Assembly (NCBI GenBank): GCA_002989075.1
Contig: PSQN01000002.1
Location: forward strand, 512,097 to 576,096
Length of the DNA: 64,000 nucleotides
Direction of reading: 5' to 3'
DNA from: Arthonia radiata
Lineage: Eukaryota; Ascomycota; Arthoniomycetes; Arthoniales; Arthoniaceae
The stretch's first letter is position 1. Every line of letters starts with the position of its first letter. A model generated the notes under the pieces. The model had not been told where the DNA came from and made no database searches. It was given only the letters and a program-made list of their open reading frames with translations. Shown here piece by piece: positions 1 to 9,498 of this stretch. A program made the translations under genes and the position numbers.

Positions 1-187
1 AAGATTCGGCTCGCGAGCTACCTCGTCCGCCGCCCCTGCTTCTGCCGAAGCTGCCACGCTGACTGGTGCTGCCACGCTGACTGGTGCTGCCACGCTGACT
101 GGTGCTGCCACGCTGACTGGTGCTGCCACGCTGGCTGATGTCGCCACGTCCGCGGCCTCTGCCGAAAGAACCGAAGGAACCAGACAT
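1..187 (-). CDS. N-terminal part of a Gly/Arg/Ser-rich repeat protein
   Basis: The reading frame starts at an ATG at 187 on the minus strand and runs off the left edge without a stop, so only the first 62 residues are visible. It begins MSGSFGSFGRGRGRGD, continues as a hexapeptide repeat QRGSTS (four identical copies and a partial one), and returns to Gly/Arg-rich sequence (GRSRGGGRG). SFG and RGG-like motifs of this kind are typical of disordered tails in RNA-binding or nucleoporin-type proteins. No folded domain is visible, so the family cannot be named. The call as a gene rests on the clean ATG, the uninterrupted frame and the in-frame repeat. Introns further left cannot be excluded. Confidence 0.55.
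   Translation of the reverse strand, partial: MSGSFGSFGRGRGRGDISQRGSTSQRGSTSQRGSTSQRGSTSQRGSFGRSRGGGRGSSRAES
50..121 (+). repeat. 18-bp tandem repeat, four perfect units
   Basis: The unit GCTGCCACGCTGACTGGT occurs four times without a mismatch, followed by a diverged fifth unit at 122-139. Eighteen is a multiple of three, so on the minus strand it adds hexapeptides (QRGSTS) without shifting the frame. The absence of any silent differences suggests recent expansion or homogenisation. Confidence 0.95.
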
Positions 188-446
188 GTTGATGCTAGAT
201 TTGTGTTCGTTGAGTGATAGGTGATCGAGCGTCGAGGAAGATGATCAGGAGCAGGAAGAACAAGAGAAACCCTCCGCAAGGGCTCAAGTAGCTGCGAATC
301 CGAACGCTCTTCCAACGTTTGCGTCTACGCTCGTTAGTCGAAGCTCTCGGAAGAAGACTGGGCGCTGCAGACTGCCTCCCATCCGCAGCCTGACTATCGA
401 AACAGTAGATGATCCACTCCGCGACGATTACTGATGTCAGCCAAAT

Positions 447-746
447 TTACTGAATCCCCAAACGGTCCCTGCTATCGGCGACGAGCTGAGATACCATGAT
501 ACCCCAGCTTCGGCCATTCGATGTCCAGCCGTTTGGGGCCTCTTCGTCTTCGCACCAAACGCGATGAACGTCTCCATCTAGCAACTCTAGCGGCGCCGCC
601 ATCATCTCAGCGCGCGATTTGTAAACTTCCGCGCGGCGGTGTCCCCCGGAGTCCAGATGTATCAGAAAGGCAAGAGAACGTTGAAACCTGCGCGCAAGAT
701 TCTCAAATACTTGTTGTAAACACAAGAGGCTGGCGTCTGCTTTCAT
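447..746 (-). CDS. small hypothetical protein (99 aa)
   Basis: An ATG-started open frame of 99 codons beginning MKADASLLCLQQVFENLARR. I recognise no family. The first half could form an amphipathic helix, and a W-containing segment (WCEDEEAPNGW) lies near the C-terminus. There is no signal peptide or membrane segment. It lies 270 bp downstream of another small minus-strand frame (1018-1449). The two could be exons of one gene, but I found no convincing splice pair to join them. It may equally be a chance frame. Confidence 0.3.
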   Translation of the reverse strand: MKADASLLCLQQVFENLARRFQRSLAFLIHLDSGGHRRAEVYKSRAEMMAAPLELLDGDVHRVWCEDEEAPNGWTSNGRSWGIMVSQLVADSRDRLGIQ

Positions 747-1017
747 CTTCGCTGCGTCATTCAGCAGACATCTAGGGTAGGATACTACGTTATGCTAACG
801 GTTCGTTTGTCTCGGCAATGGACCCAGCATCCCCACAACGGAAGTGCGGATGCGACTGCATCGACGCTCACTCCATCACTGGCCACCTTCAACGCCTCCA
901 GAAGCTGCCAGTGTTTCCCTCAGCCCCGTCCACCCCAAACGCCATGGTCCAGGCGATAGATGCTGTCTGGCCATCTTCCGACGGCTGTCCGTCTCGAGGA
1001 AGCTCGGTGATCCTCGA

Positions 1018-1449
1018 TCAAGTCTCCGCGTCTGCTGCTGTTTTCTTCTTCAAAATATCCTGAGTCATGGAGATGATGGCCTTTGCCATAGCGATTACGT
1101 GATCAATCGTCTCGACAGTATCGTACGCGTTCGGTGGATAGATACTCTTCGACACCTTTTCTAAAATCTTCAGAGTGTATTTCAGATTCTCCTCGGCAAT
1201 ATTGAGACGCAGCGTGCTTCTCCCAGGGATGTCGTAGTCGGGGGACCCTGAGCGGGATCGGGGGCTCATTGCTGGTATGTTTGATGTAGACATGTGGTAT
1301 TTGAGTGTTGTTTCAAGGCTATCTGATTCCAAGTCGAAGTTTGCGTAGATTGCTGAGGAGAGGTCTCGAGAGAATGAAGCGCAGCTCAGGTTGCTGAAAT
1401 AGCCATGAACAGCAAACACAGCGTCGGTTTCGTTTGCGCGCTCGAACAT
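1018..1449 (-). CDS. hypothetical helical protein (143 aa)
   Basis: An ATG-started frame of 143 codons. The N-terminal part is Ser-rich, with a basic PRSRSGSP segment near residue 62. The last 60 residues look like two or three amphipathic helices ending in Lys-rich DILKKK. The composition is balanced like that of a real protein, but I recognise no family or catalytic motif. The opposite strand holds overlapping frames of low complexity. It could be a lineage-specific gene. Confidence 0.4.
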   Translation of the reverse strand: MFERANETDAVFAVHGYFSNLSCASFSRDLSSAIYANFDLESDSLETTLKYHMSTSNIPAMSPRSRSGSPDYDIPGRSTLRLNIAEENLKYTLKILEKVSKSIYPPNAYDTVETIDHVIAMAKAIISMTQDILKKKTAADAET

Positions 1450-2074
1450 TCGGTAGCTCTAGCAGCCGCGAAGACGCCGCCAAACGGGCCACTTGGCAAT
1501 CAGCCCGACATAATTACATCAACACCATTTGCTTGCACGTGCTACTCACACCGACCTCTTTTCCGGTGAATCTGGCGGTCTCCTTCGGCAGAAGAAGCGA
1601 ACCGCGTAAACCAACCACATGAAATCGGCTACCGCACGCTACCCAGCCCATACGAGCTTCCCAATATCTTCAGTCCTGCTCACTACGTCCTGACCTTCTC
1701 TAGCAAAGCGCCATTACGCCTGGATCACCTTCACTTACCAACCCCACTCCCAATACCTGTGAGGCTTTGACATCGAACGCACCACCTCGGTTTACTAGAC
1801 TAGCTAGTATAGTCGTAATTTATACTTAGCAGCCGTCTTCCTATGACGAAGTAGAAGAGCTAAAGTACAATAACAATCAAAGCAAGTAAGCGCTCTTCAC
1901 CACCGGCAAACTACCTCAATTCATGACTACACTTGCCCGCTTCGGTCTTCTCCCTTGCTGCGACTACGCTACATTTCCTGCCCTCACAACACCGCTCCAC
2001 ATCTCCCAGCACCTGCTACATCACTACCATCATCCCACCCCACCATGCCTCACCTCACTCCCAACCTGCGCATA
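1450..2074. other. intergenic, no gene seen
   Basis: No convincing frame. A stretch at about 1795-1890 is AT-rich and poor in CA/TG, resembling the RIP-altered sequence further along the window, and could be a short repeat scar. From 1,980 onward the sequence is pyrimidine-rich on the plus strand, which is the antisense of the Pro/Ser-rich gene that follows. Confidence 0.5.
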
Positions 2075-2794
2075 TCAACCTCCCAACTCCCCCACCGCCC
2101 TCCTCGCCCTCCTCAACACTCCATCCTCCCTCTCGCTTCTCCTCCTCCTCCCTCCCCCCTCACTCTCAACAACAGCCCAATGCACCATCCTCCCCACAAT
2201 CTCCCCCAACTCCCCCATCACCTCCACCTCCTCGCCCATCGTAGCCGTCTTATACCAATTCTCCGTCCCCATCCCCAGCCGCCCATTCAACTGGTCCGCC
2301 GAGGACGCAGGGTCAGCACTAGCAGTCACAACACCATAGATATTATCCTGTCCACGGTGGGGTGTACGGCCGATAGCCCAATTTATATTACGGCCGTGGG
2401 AAACGGTGAGGGATTCGCACTGCGCGTTGAGGAGGAGGGCTGTGTCTGCGATGGTTGGAGTGGCTGAAGTGGTGTGAGGGGGTTGCGCCTGCCCAGAGGT
2501 CGTTGGTCTACGATGACCCAAGGAGGCGAGATACGCTTCCCAGTAGTAGTTCCCGGGGGCTTGGAGCGGCGTGGCGTTCGGGCGCTGTGGGAGGGTGCTA
2601 GGGGCGCGGCGGGGAGGAGTTTGTGGAGCTGGATGCAAGGGGTTGGTGCGGTAGGGCGCGGGGCGTGGGACGGGCGATGGTGGTGCGGAAGGCAGCGGAG
2701 AGGAGGTGGGCGGCATTAGGTCGAAGCTGGAGCCTGAGGTGGAGCGGGGAGGCGTGGAGCGGGGAGGGGAGGGCGAGGGTTTGATGCGCGTCAT
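2075..2794 (-). CDS. hypothetical Pro/Ser-rich protein (239 aa)
   Basis: I take the ATG at 2794 (MTRIKPSPSPP) as the start. The frame is open further upstream, but only from a non-ATG codon and through unlikely low-complexity sequence. Residues 1-90 are Pro/Ser/Thr-rich and disordered. A more ordered segment follows from GNYYWEAYLASLGHRR, with a conserved-looking stretch around GRNINWAIGRTPHRGQDNIYG and a C-terminal WYKTATMGEEVEV region. The tail is very basic (GGGRRRRSERE). I do not recognise the family. The GC-rich, codon-like composition and length support a gene, and an intron near the 3' end is possible. Confidence 0.5.
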   Translation of the reverse strand: MTRIKPSPSPPRSTPPRSTSGSSFDLMPPTSSPLPSAPPSPVPRPAPYRTNPLHPAPQTPPRRAPSTLPQRPNATPLQAPGNYYWEAYLASLGHRRPTTSGQAQPPHTTSATPTIADTALLLNAQCESLTVSHGRNINWAIGRTPHRGQDNIYGVVTASADPASSADQLNGRLGMGTENWYKTATMGEEVEVMGELGEIVGRMVHWAVVESEGGGRRRRSEREDGVLRRARRAVGELGG

Positions 2795-3230
2795 TGTTGG
2801 GGTACTGTGTTGATTGTTTTCCTGGGTGGGTGTAAAGTTTTGTGTGATGTGGTTTTTATGATGAGACTTGTGGTGAGTATTTGCGGTGGAGGAGAAAGGA
2901 AAGAAGAGCAGGAGCAGAAGGAAAAGTAGGGTCTTAAGAAGGGGTTGAGTGCAAACGCGATGGGGAGCTAGGGTGCTTACGTTGGTATGCAAACGAGCGG
3001 GTTGGGTTGTTTGACGTGCGGTGATCCTAGGGTGTTCGTTGCCGTCATGGTGGCGCCATCAAATGTATGTGCTTCAACACCGGCGTTGAATAAGCTACTG
3101 CGGTTCACTTTACACTTAACAAACTGATGCGAAGAAGGCCGAAAGAGTCGATAGTCGCGTATGAGATAGGCCATTGACCTTCATTTCTTAAGATGGCAAC
3201 CAGATGATGGCTTCATGATGTCCTTGATAC

Positions 3231-5017
3231 TCACGACTTCCGCGGCTTGAAGACCAGCTTCATCGGCTTGAGCGTCAACGTGAAATGGTCTCTTGACTCA
3301 TGCATGAGGCTCTCGCCATTCTCACCCGGCGCAAAGGTCACATCAAAGTGGGTCAAGACCTTCGCGGCAGCGTGGCGAACTTCCATGAGAGCAAGTAGCT
3401 TGCCGATGCATCCGTAGGGACCGAGTGAGAAAGGGGCGAACGACTCTGGATGTGTGTCAGCAAGACTCACGAGCAAAGCGTGCGAGAAGATCCACTCACT
3501 GCCACCATTCGTGATCATGTCAGGCTGGCTGAACCAGCGTTCAGGTACGAAGGAGTCCGCGTTCTTGTAGATGTGCTCGTCGTGGCCGATGACGCCTTGC
3601 GGAGCCCATAGAGTCATACCACCTGGAATGTCGGCATCTCCGATGGTGATACCTTCAGGTGGCGTCATGCGCTGCACCATGGTCGGCACAGGCTGGAATC
3701 GATCAGTCAGTACTATATCAATAGATTGAAGCTGGCATCACATACCGGGTTCAAACGCAGCGCCTCATTGATGCATCCGTTCAGTAAGGGAAGGTTCTGA
3801 ATATCAGTGTTGGAGACATCGCCGTCCGTATTGGTGAATGGCGCAAGCTCCTCCCGCAGCCTGATGATGTAGTCCGGGTTCCTGCAAAGATTGCAGAACA
3901 AGTACGACATCGTGGCGGCAGTAGTGTCACTTCCCGCAACGATGATTAGACGCGACTCGGCAGTGAGGTAGTCCTTCTCAACACCTTGAGGCGCACGCTT
4001 CTGGTACGGTGCTATGAGGGTCGTCATAATGTCTGGGATTTCCGGATCCTGCTTGCTTCGCTTTTCGGCAGCGTTGTACGAGAATTGAGAGAATTCATGG
4101 AACTCCTTCGCGGCACCCGGAGTGTGGAAGAGTATGCGGACAAACCATGTCGGAAAGTAGAAGTCTGAATTGTACGATTAGAAAGGGCACTCAGAACAAA
4201 AACGTTGCCGGCACGTACGGAAAGGGTCCATGGAAGCTTGCAGCAGCTTAATGATCCAGTGAGTCTCTCCCTTCTCAAGCATTTGAAACGACTCATTGAA
4301 AGCCAGATCACCCATAACATCAAACGACAAGAAGTTGAACCACTCGCTCGCGTTCACGGGCTGACCTTGGAAACAACTCAGCTGTCGGACAAGCTGGTCA
4401 ATGTATGGCTTCATGCGCTGTTCGTAGCCGCGTAACGCTTTGTCAGAGAATGCCGGGCTCCATGTTCTTCGAAGTTTGTCGTGAAGAGCGCGCGAACGGC
4501 AGCCGTGTAGCGAAACCTCGGGCCAGGTCATTTCGTACCAAGAGCCCTTGTAGCATTTGCTTCCAGGACCATAGATAGCTTGCGGTCCATCGGCGTGGGC
4601 AACTGAGAGACTGGAGGATCCTATCCGGACGAACTTTCCATACTTTTGGTGCAGCTTGGTGAGGCGAGCTGGGGCGTCTGCGTTGGCGATGTGGATAGAG
4701 TACCACAGATCAGACACCCGGGCCATCATCGGACCATCGAACTTATTCAGTGGGTGCATGAATAACCTATACACAAGGAGAGAGGTGTAAAGACCCGCAA
4801 GAAGGGTGCCAAAGACTCCATACTTGAATAGTGAGGGCGCATACGAGATCGCGGAGCTGCCCGCTGCGCTGTTGCCAATTTGAAGAGGGAGGAGGACGAC
4901 TACAGCAACGGAAAGCTGCAGATAGCGCAGCGCTTGAAGGTGATGTTCGCCCTGTTTGAAGTACAGCTGGTGCGAAAGGACCCCTGCCACGAAGGCAGCT
5001 CCTAACAAGAACGACAT
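3231..5017 (-). CDS. cytochrome P450 monooxygenase (541 aa, four exons)
   Basis: A haem-thiolate monooxygenase, presumably ER-anchored and fed by P450 reductase. I read exons 5017-4219, 4164-3746, 3692-3500 and 3445-3231, joined at GT/AG introns. The start at 5017 (MSFLLGAAFVAG) gives two or three N-terminal hydrophobic segments and then the hinge FMHPLNKFDGP. The I-helix oxygen-binding motif AGSDTT is near residues 343-348, the K-helix ExxR (EALR) near 400-403, and the haem loop FSLGPYGCIGK with the ligand Cys near 483. All key residues are present, so it should be active. The overall pattern resembles the fungal benzoate-4-hydroxylase/tryprostatin-hydroxylase-like P450s. The substrate cannot be read from sequence, and no secondary-metabolite backbone enzyme lies nearby. 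The third intron is 54 bp and stop-free. Confidence 0.92.
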
Positions 5018-6265
5018 CACTGTCTTAAAGATCCGAAGAAGAGTAGTAGGAGAGACCAAGAACGAAGAAAATACGCGATGGCGCTGGCTGGGGTTGGTCC
5101 GCCTTTTGTAGCACTGTGGTGGGGTGAGCACTTACCGGCACGTGGCTGGAGAGAGCAAGCCTGTGAGATTGACTGGTAGAGGGCCGTGTATGTAAGACGT
5201 AAAGGTACAAGAGTACTCGTCGCAACGGCTGGAAGGGACGCGCCACGGCTAAGTCGGGACCGGTTCAGGTAAAAGGACGGGAAGGTGTAAGATTACTTGC
5301 GTCTCACTTGGGGGCTGTAGTCTCTCATGCGAGCACCGCCTCCGCATCTTTCTTTCCAGTGAACTTTTTGCGCACACTCTGAACAATGCATCTTGCTGCA
5401 GCAGTGACATATCGATCGGCAGTCTGTGCGATCATGCTTCAGGCGAGCTATGGGAAGTGATGTATCACATCTCGGCCTCGCTCAGGAGCTGCGCGGTAAA
5501 GCTGACTGGGAAGCTGACCATGATCCACGAGTTGTAAGAATCTAGAGTCGCGGACGCGCCGGAGCCAGGACTTGTGGACTTTGATGGCTTTCCACAGCCG
5601 GAATATCCGCTGACGAGCTAGTGGAGCAGTCACTTGGAAGACATCTTGAGATGGCTGGAGGCTGCTGATCAAGTTGGAGTGGGTGAAGCGGCTGCGACGA
5701 GCAGAGGTTGCACCGGCTCGCGACATGTCCCCAATGACACGGGATGGGTGAGCTGCATTTTCCCGTGTGGTGCAAAAGTTCCTTCGGCGCACTTAGGAAA
5801 GACAGCCAGTCATCTAAGGTAAGAAGTCGCTCCTATCGTCTTCCTCCTGTATCCCACGCATGCCAAGAGCAGACTGTCTAAGATGCCTGTAAAGTAAGGC
5901 ATCCGGCTAAAATCCCGATTAGGCGTAGGCGCTGCAGGTGACAATCGTATGGCAGTTGCACAGAATGTTTGTTCTGAACAAGCGAGCTTTCGTTTTGATG
6001 CGAAGAGTCGAGCGACCAGTTTCAAGCCTACATAATACGCCGGAAGCGGTGTTTGGTTCTCCCGAACTCAGATAAGCACGAGCATTGATTTGCTCTTGAG
6101 GACCTATCCACAAGAACTCTAACCTCTTACGAGCAACTGACTCCTTTGTTGCTAGCGAAAGCTTGTACCGAGACCATCGAGGCAAGCCACTCTGCTCTTC
6201 CCTATATCAATTATTTGATCTACGTGAGCGACCTTGTTTCATCGTGAACACTCCATCTCATCAAG
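5018..6265. other. intergenic between P450 and KH-like gene
   Basis: This 1.25 kb is the shared upstream region of two divergent genes. Several short overlapping frames exist on both strands, but none has domain-like sequence or convincing splice context. I see no RNA gene and no repeat. Confidence 0.5.
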
Positions 6266-8432
6266 ATGGACGACTACGAACGTGAAGCTGCCAAAGAGTG
6301 GCAAGTCGTAGGCCCGCAGAAAGACCGTGGTCCTCGTCTTCGACCCTTCATCGCACGTGCCGAGTTTGAGCCCGACACACAAGCACGCATCCAGTGGCGT
6401 GAGCGAGCTCAGCCCACTAGATCAACCACGCTTCCTAGAGACTTTGTCCCAAATGACAAGGGCCAGCAGAGAGGCAGAGGTCTTGGGCGTACCGACAGTC
6501 CTGCTACTGCCATCCCAGAGCTTGTCAAGATCGCCAGGGATACCGAGACGGAGATCAATCAGCATGTCGCTTACGACAGACAGACCCGCAAGCAGAGTGT
6601 TGTGAGTAGTGCGATGCCAAGCACAACGCACGGCAAGGACTAAACCACGTGTAGATTGTCCACATCTACGGGCCCTTAGCTGCCGCCATTAAAGCTGAGG
6701 AAGCCATAGATAGGTGGGTCAAGGCGTATGTGCCCGAAAAGCCCAATCGCTCGGCCGGCTGGGCAAAGGTCAATAGTGTGGGAACGCCCGAGCAGCGTGA
6801 TCGCTACTACGCCAAAGTGAAAGAAGACGAGGAGAAAGAACAGTACAGACGCGATCCTCCGGTGAATGCCTTCTTTCCTGCTATGGTAAGCTCCTACAGC
6901 CTCAACGTAAGGTATGCGTGCTCGCTGATCATTCACAGGGCAAGTTCGAATGGGATACATCTTACAGCAGCCCTGGCGACATTCTGGGAACTCGCCTTGA
7001 GGCTTGTGATCCGCTTCGCACCGAGCTGGAGTGCTTCGTTATGCCTGACAAGCGTCAAGCCGCTACGCTCAGAGTGCAAGGCAGGGATCCAGAAAAGGTC
7101 AAGCAAGCACTGAACCGACTTCGAGGCTCATTCTTCCAAGCCGTCTCACGCGATAATGCCGGCCACACCGAGCCCGTGTATCTATTTACTCCCGTACCGA
7201 AGACAGTGAGAAGATCGAGAATCACATACGAGCCCTACTACCCACCGGGTTGCCAGGTAATGGACACAACCACTGTCTTGGGCGACAGAATCCGCCTCGA
7301 ACCAGACGAGATCGATGAAGACGTATACAGAGAGCGAACGCAGCGAGCAGAAGATCTGCCGGCGGAGAACGCGAAGAAGCTCAAAAAGGCAATGGTGAAA
7401 GCTTTGAAGACGGCCAAGTACTTCCGCGGTAACCTCCGCATGCGAGCGACGTTCGGCGTCTTCCTGCTCAAGCGATACAAGAAAGACATCAATGATTTTG
7501 AGAGCTTTGAAGACATGATGAGCGATGGACAAGTCGACGGAGACGTTGATGCCAACAGCGCTCAACTCAGTGGTGACATCGTTAGCGCGTTCATCGCCAA
7601 TCCCGGCATCTGGGATCCTAGTGAGCGAGAAGACCCCACCATGATCCCCAAACCAACCTACTCTGCGAAGTTTCTGCTGAAGCACAAACATGACGTGCCC
7701 GACTTGAAGTTCGAAGCGGAGTTCGAGTACGACAAGGAAGGCGACTACGTTCACAATCTGGCCAAGAGATGGTCGCGTAACATCCACGCCCCAGGCCATA
7801 GCGTGAAGCTGCTGGATGTATGCCTTGTCGATATTCATAAGTATGTATCGTAGTAGAGCTGACGACAAGCATGGCTAACTATACGCAGTGGCTCGGACGC
7901 GTGGAGCATCGACATTGATGCCATGGAGTCCATCCCCACCAACCGTGCCCCCGAGCTTACCGATTTCGCGGAAGGCGTCGATCTCAACCCTAGCATTGCG
8001 ACTTCTGTCCTCGCAGATGACTCCCGCTCAGCTGGCCGCTACATCGACTTCGCTGCCGTTCCTGGCGTCGTCGTTCATTGGCTGGTGCAGAAGAAGCACT
8101 GGACGTTCGAATACGCCCGCACTGAGTATCTGGTCGACGTCGTTAAAGCGGAGGAGTTCCGTCTGCGCAATCCGAGTTCCAGCAAACCCGACCAGAAGGA
8201 TCTGGTCCAAGGCGATCCGATGTGGCGTGTGTCCATCTATCGCAAGTCCTGGGACGTGGATCTGGCTGAGAATGCTCATCTCCAGCTTGGCGAGGGAATG
8301 CGCAGCAATAAGAATGTTGCGGACTTCTTCCCCACCAATAGCGAAGTGAAGACGGCACGCTCGGATGTGGGACATTTCTTGCACGTCTTGAATGACGTGA
8401 GGAGTATGATTCGTGGTGGTCTGATAGAGTGA
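6266..8432 (+). CDS. conserved fungal protein with KH-like segment (670 aa, four exons)
   Basis: Exons 6266-6601, 6655-6885, 6939-7840 and 7889-8432 join at introns of 53, 53 and 48 bp with standard borders. All junctions keep the frame. The first intron lies just before VHIYGPLAAAIKAEEAIDRW, which resembles the helix-turn-helix core of a KH RNA-binding module. A long central region has a well-mixed, globular composition (for example LEACDPLRTELECFVMPDKR), with a Lys-rich helix around AKKLKKAMVKALKTAKYFRG. There is no signal peptide or membrane segment. I believe it belongs to a fungal family known only as a domain of unknown function (possibly DUF7905), but that name is from memory. RNA binding is an inference from the KH-like stretch. 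Confidence 0.8.
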
Positions 8433-8631
8433 TGGGCTATCGAGACGTGGCGGTCTGATAGGACGAGGAGATATGGAGACTCGAGCGGGTCGCAACAGGA
8501 TTGCCATGCGGATCTTTCAAAGTCCGCGAGTCCGCCAATGAATCTGATGGCTGGACTCAGATGATGACCAAAGTGTAATAGCGCTGCCTCGCTGCAGGCT
8601 TTTATCTTGATGGGTCTCGTAATCCATCGAC

Positions 8632-9165
8632 TCATCGAGTAGCCTGCTGGCTATTTTGCCCCGCCACCATCTTCTGCCTCAACACTAGCATATTCGTCAG
8701 CACCGCTCAAACACCCAGCCCAACCACTCAGCACAACTCACCCTCCTCCACCACCCGCAAATTCCCGCTCTTCCCCCTCAACACATCCTCCAGCTCCCCC
8801 AGACTTCCCCCCAACTCCTTGACCTTCCCCTCATAAAACACTTTCGCATCCCCCACCGTCTTCTCCACGAAGAACCCCGTCCCCACATCCACCAGCACGC
8901 TCTCCGTGCTTGCCAGCGTGCCCGGCACGTACAGGCTCGTCGTGAGCGGGACGAGTATGCTCTTGCCCTGGGGAATGGCGATGATACCGGCGTCGATGCA
9001 TTTCTGGCATTCGGAGAAACGCGTTTGGGCGCCGCGGAGGGAGGTGAAGGAGGTGTTGAGGGTTTCGAGCTCGTCGTCGAGTTGCTTTTTTAGTTGGAGG
9101 AGTTGTTGCGGGGTTAGGGTTGAGAGGTCGATTGATTGGCCTTCGGTGGGTGGTTTGGGCGGCAT
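8632..9165 (-). CDS. GIM5: prefoldin subunit 5 (158 aa, two exons)
   Basis: An alpha-type prefoldin subunit. Prefoldin is a cytosolic hexamer that hands unfolded actin and tubulin to the chaperonin CCT. The N-terminal helix contains LTPQQLLQLKKQLDDELE, followed by the beta-hairpin region with ILVPLTTSLYVPG and VDVGTGFFVEK, and a C-terminal coiled-coil helix. The single open frame would stop after VVEEGEL. A GTGAGT donor at 8741 and an AG ending at 8685 instead splice out 57 bp and restore the canonical ending VVEEVLRQKM plus an 11-residue tail, stop at 8632-8634. I therefore annotate two exons (9165-8742, 8684-8632). It shares a 333-bp promoter region with the divergent P5CDH gene. Confidence 0.9.
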
Positions 9166-9498
9166 TGTGAGAGGGCGATATGGTGTGGAAAGAGGAATAC
9201 TTAGAGGCGCGCAACACTGTTGGAGCTGTATTTACTTGGCGGACTTTTCGACCTAATCTTATCTGATCTACTGACTCGCTAGCGTGCAAGGTTATACATG
9301 CGGCACAGCAGCTCCGACGCTTCGGAGTGGGACATGGGAGGTCAGATGTTCAACGCGTTGGGAATAGAAATGATTGAGCTTTTCTTACTCAAAGTCGCGA
9401 TTCTTAAAGCTTGGAGAATTCTTTGAAAATTAGAAGTAGAAGAACAACAGCAAGAGATCAATTAGAGTTACAGCCATTGGAACGACCACCGGACTGCC
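9166..9498. promoter_or_regulatory. shared divergent promoter region of prefoldin 5 and P5CDH genes
   Basis: These 333 bp separate the two start codons, so both promoters and 5' UTRs must lie here. The stretch 9,400-9,480 next to the P5CDH start is A-rich. I see no specific factor site I would defend. Confidence 0.5.

Noticed and set aside
50-121. Possible CRISPR-like array
   Set aside because: Units are contiguous with no spacers, they encode a hexapeptide repeat in frame, and the context is eukaryotic.
2795-2992. N-terminal extension with a hydrophobic signal-like stretch on the 2075-2794 gene
   Set aside because: The extension starts only from a non-ATG codon (TTG at 2992) and crosses low-complexity sequence. 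The ATG at 2794 is the better start.
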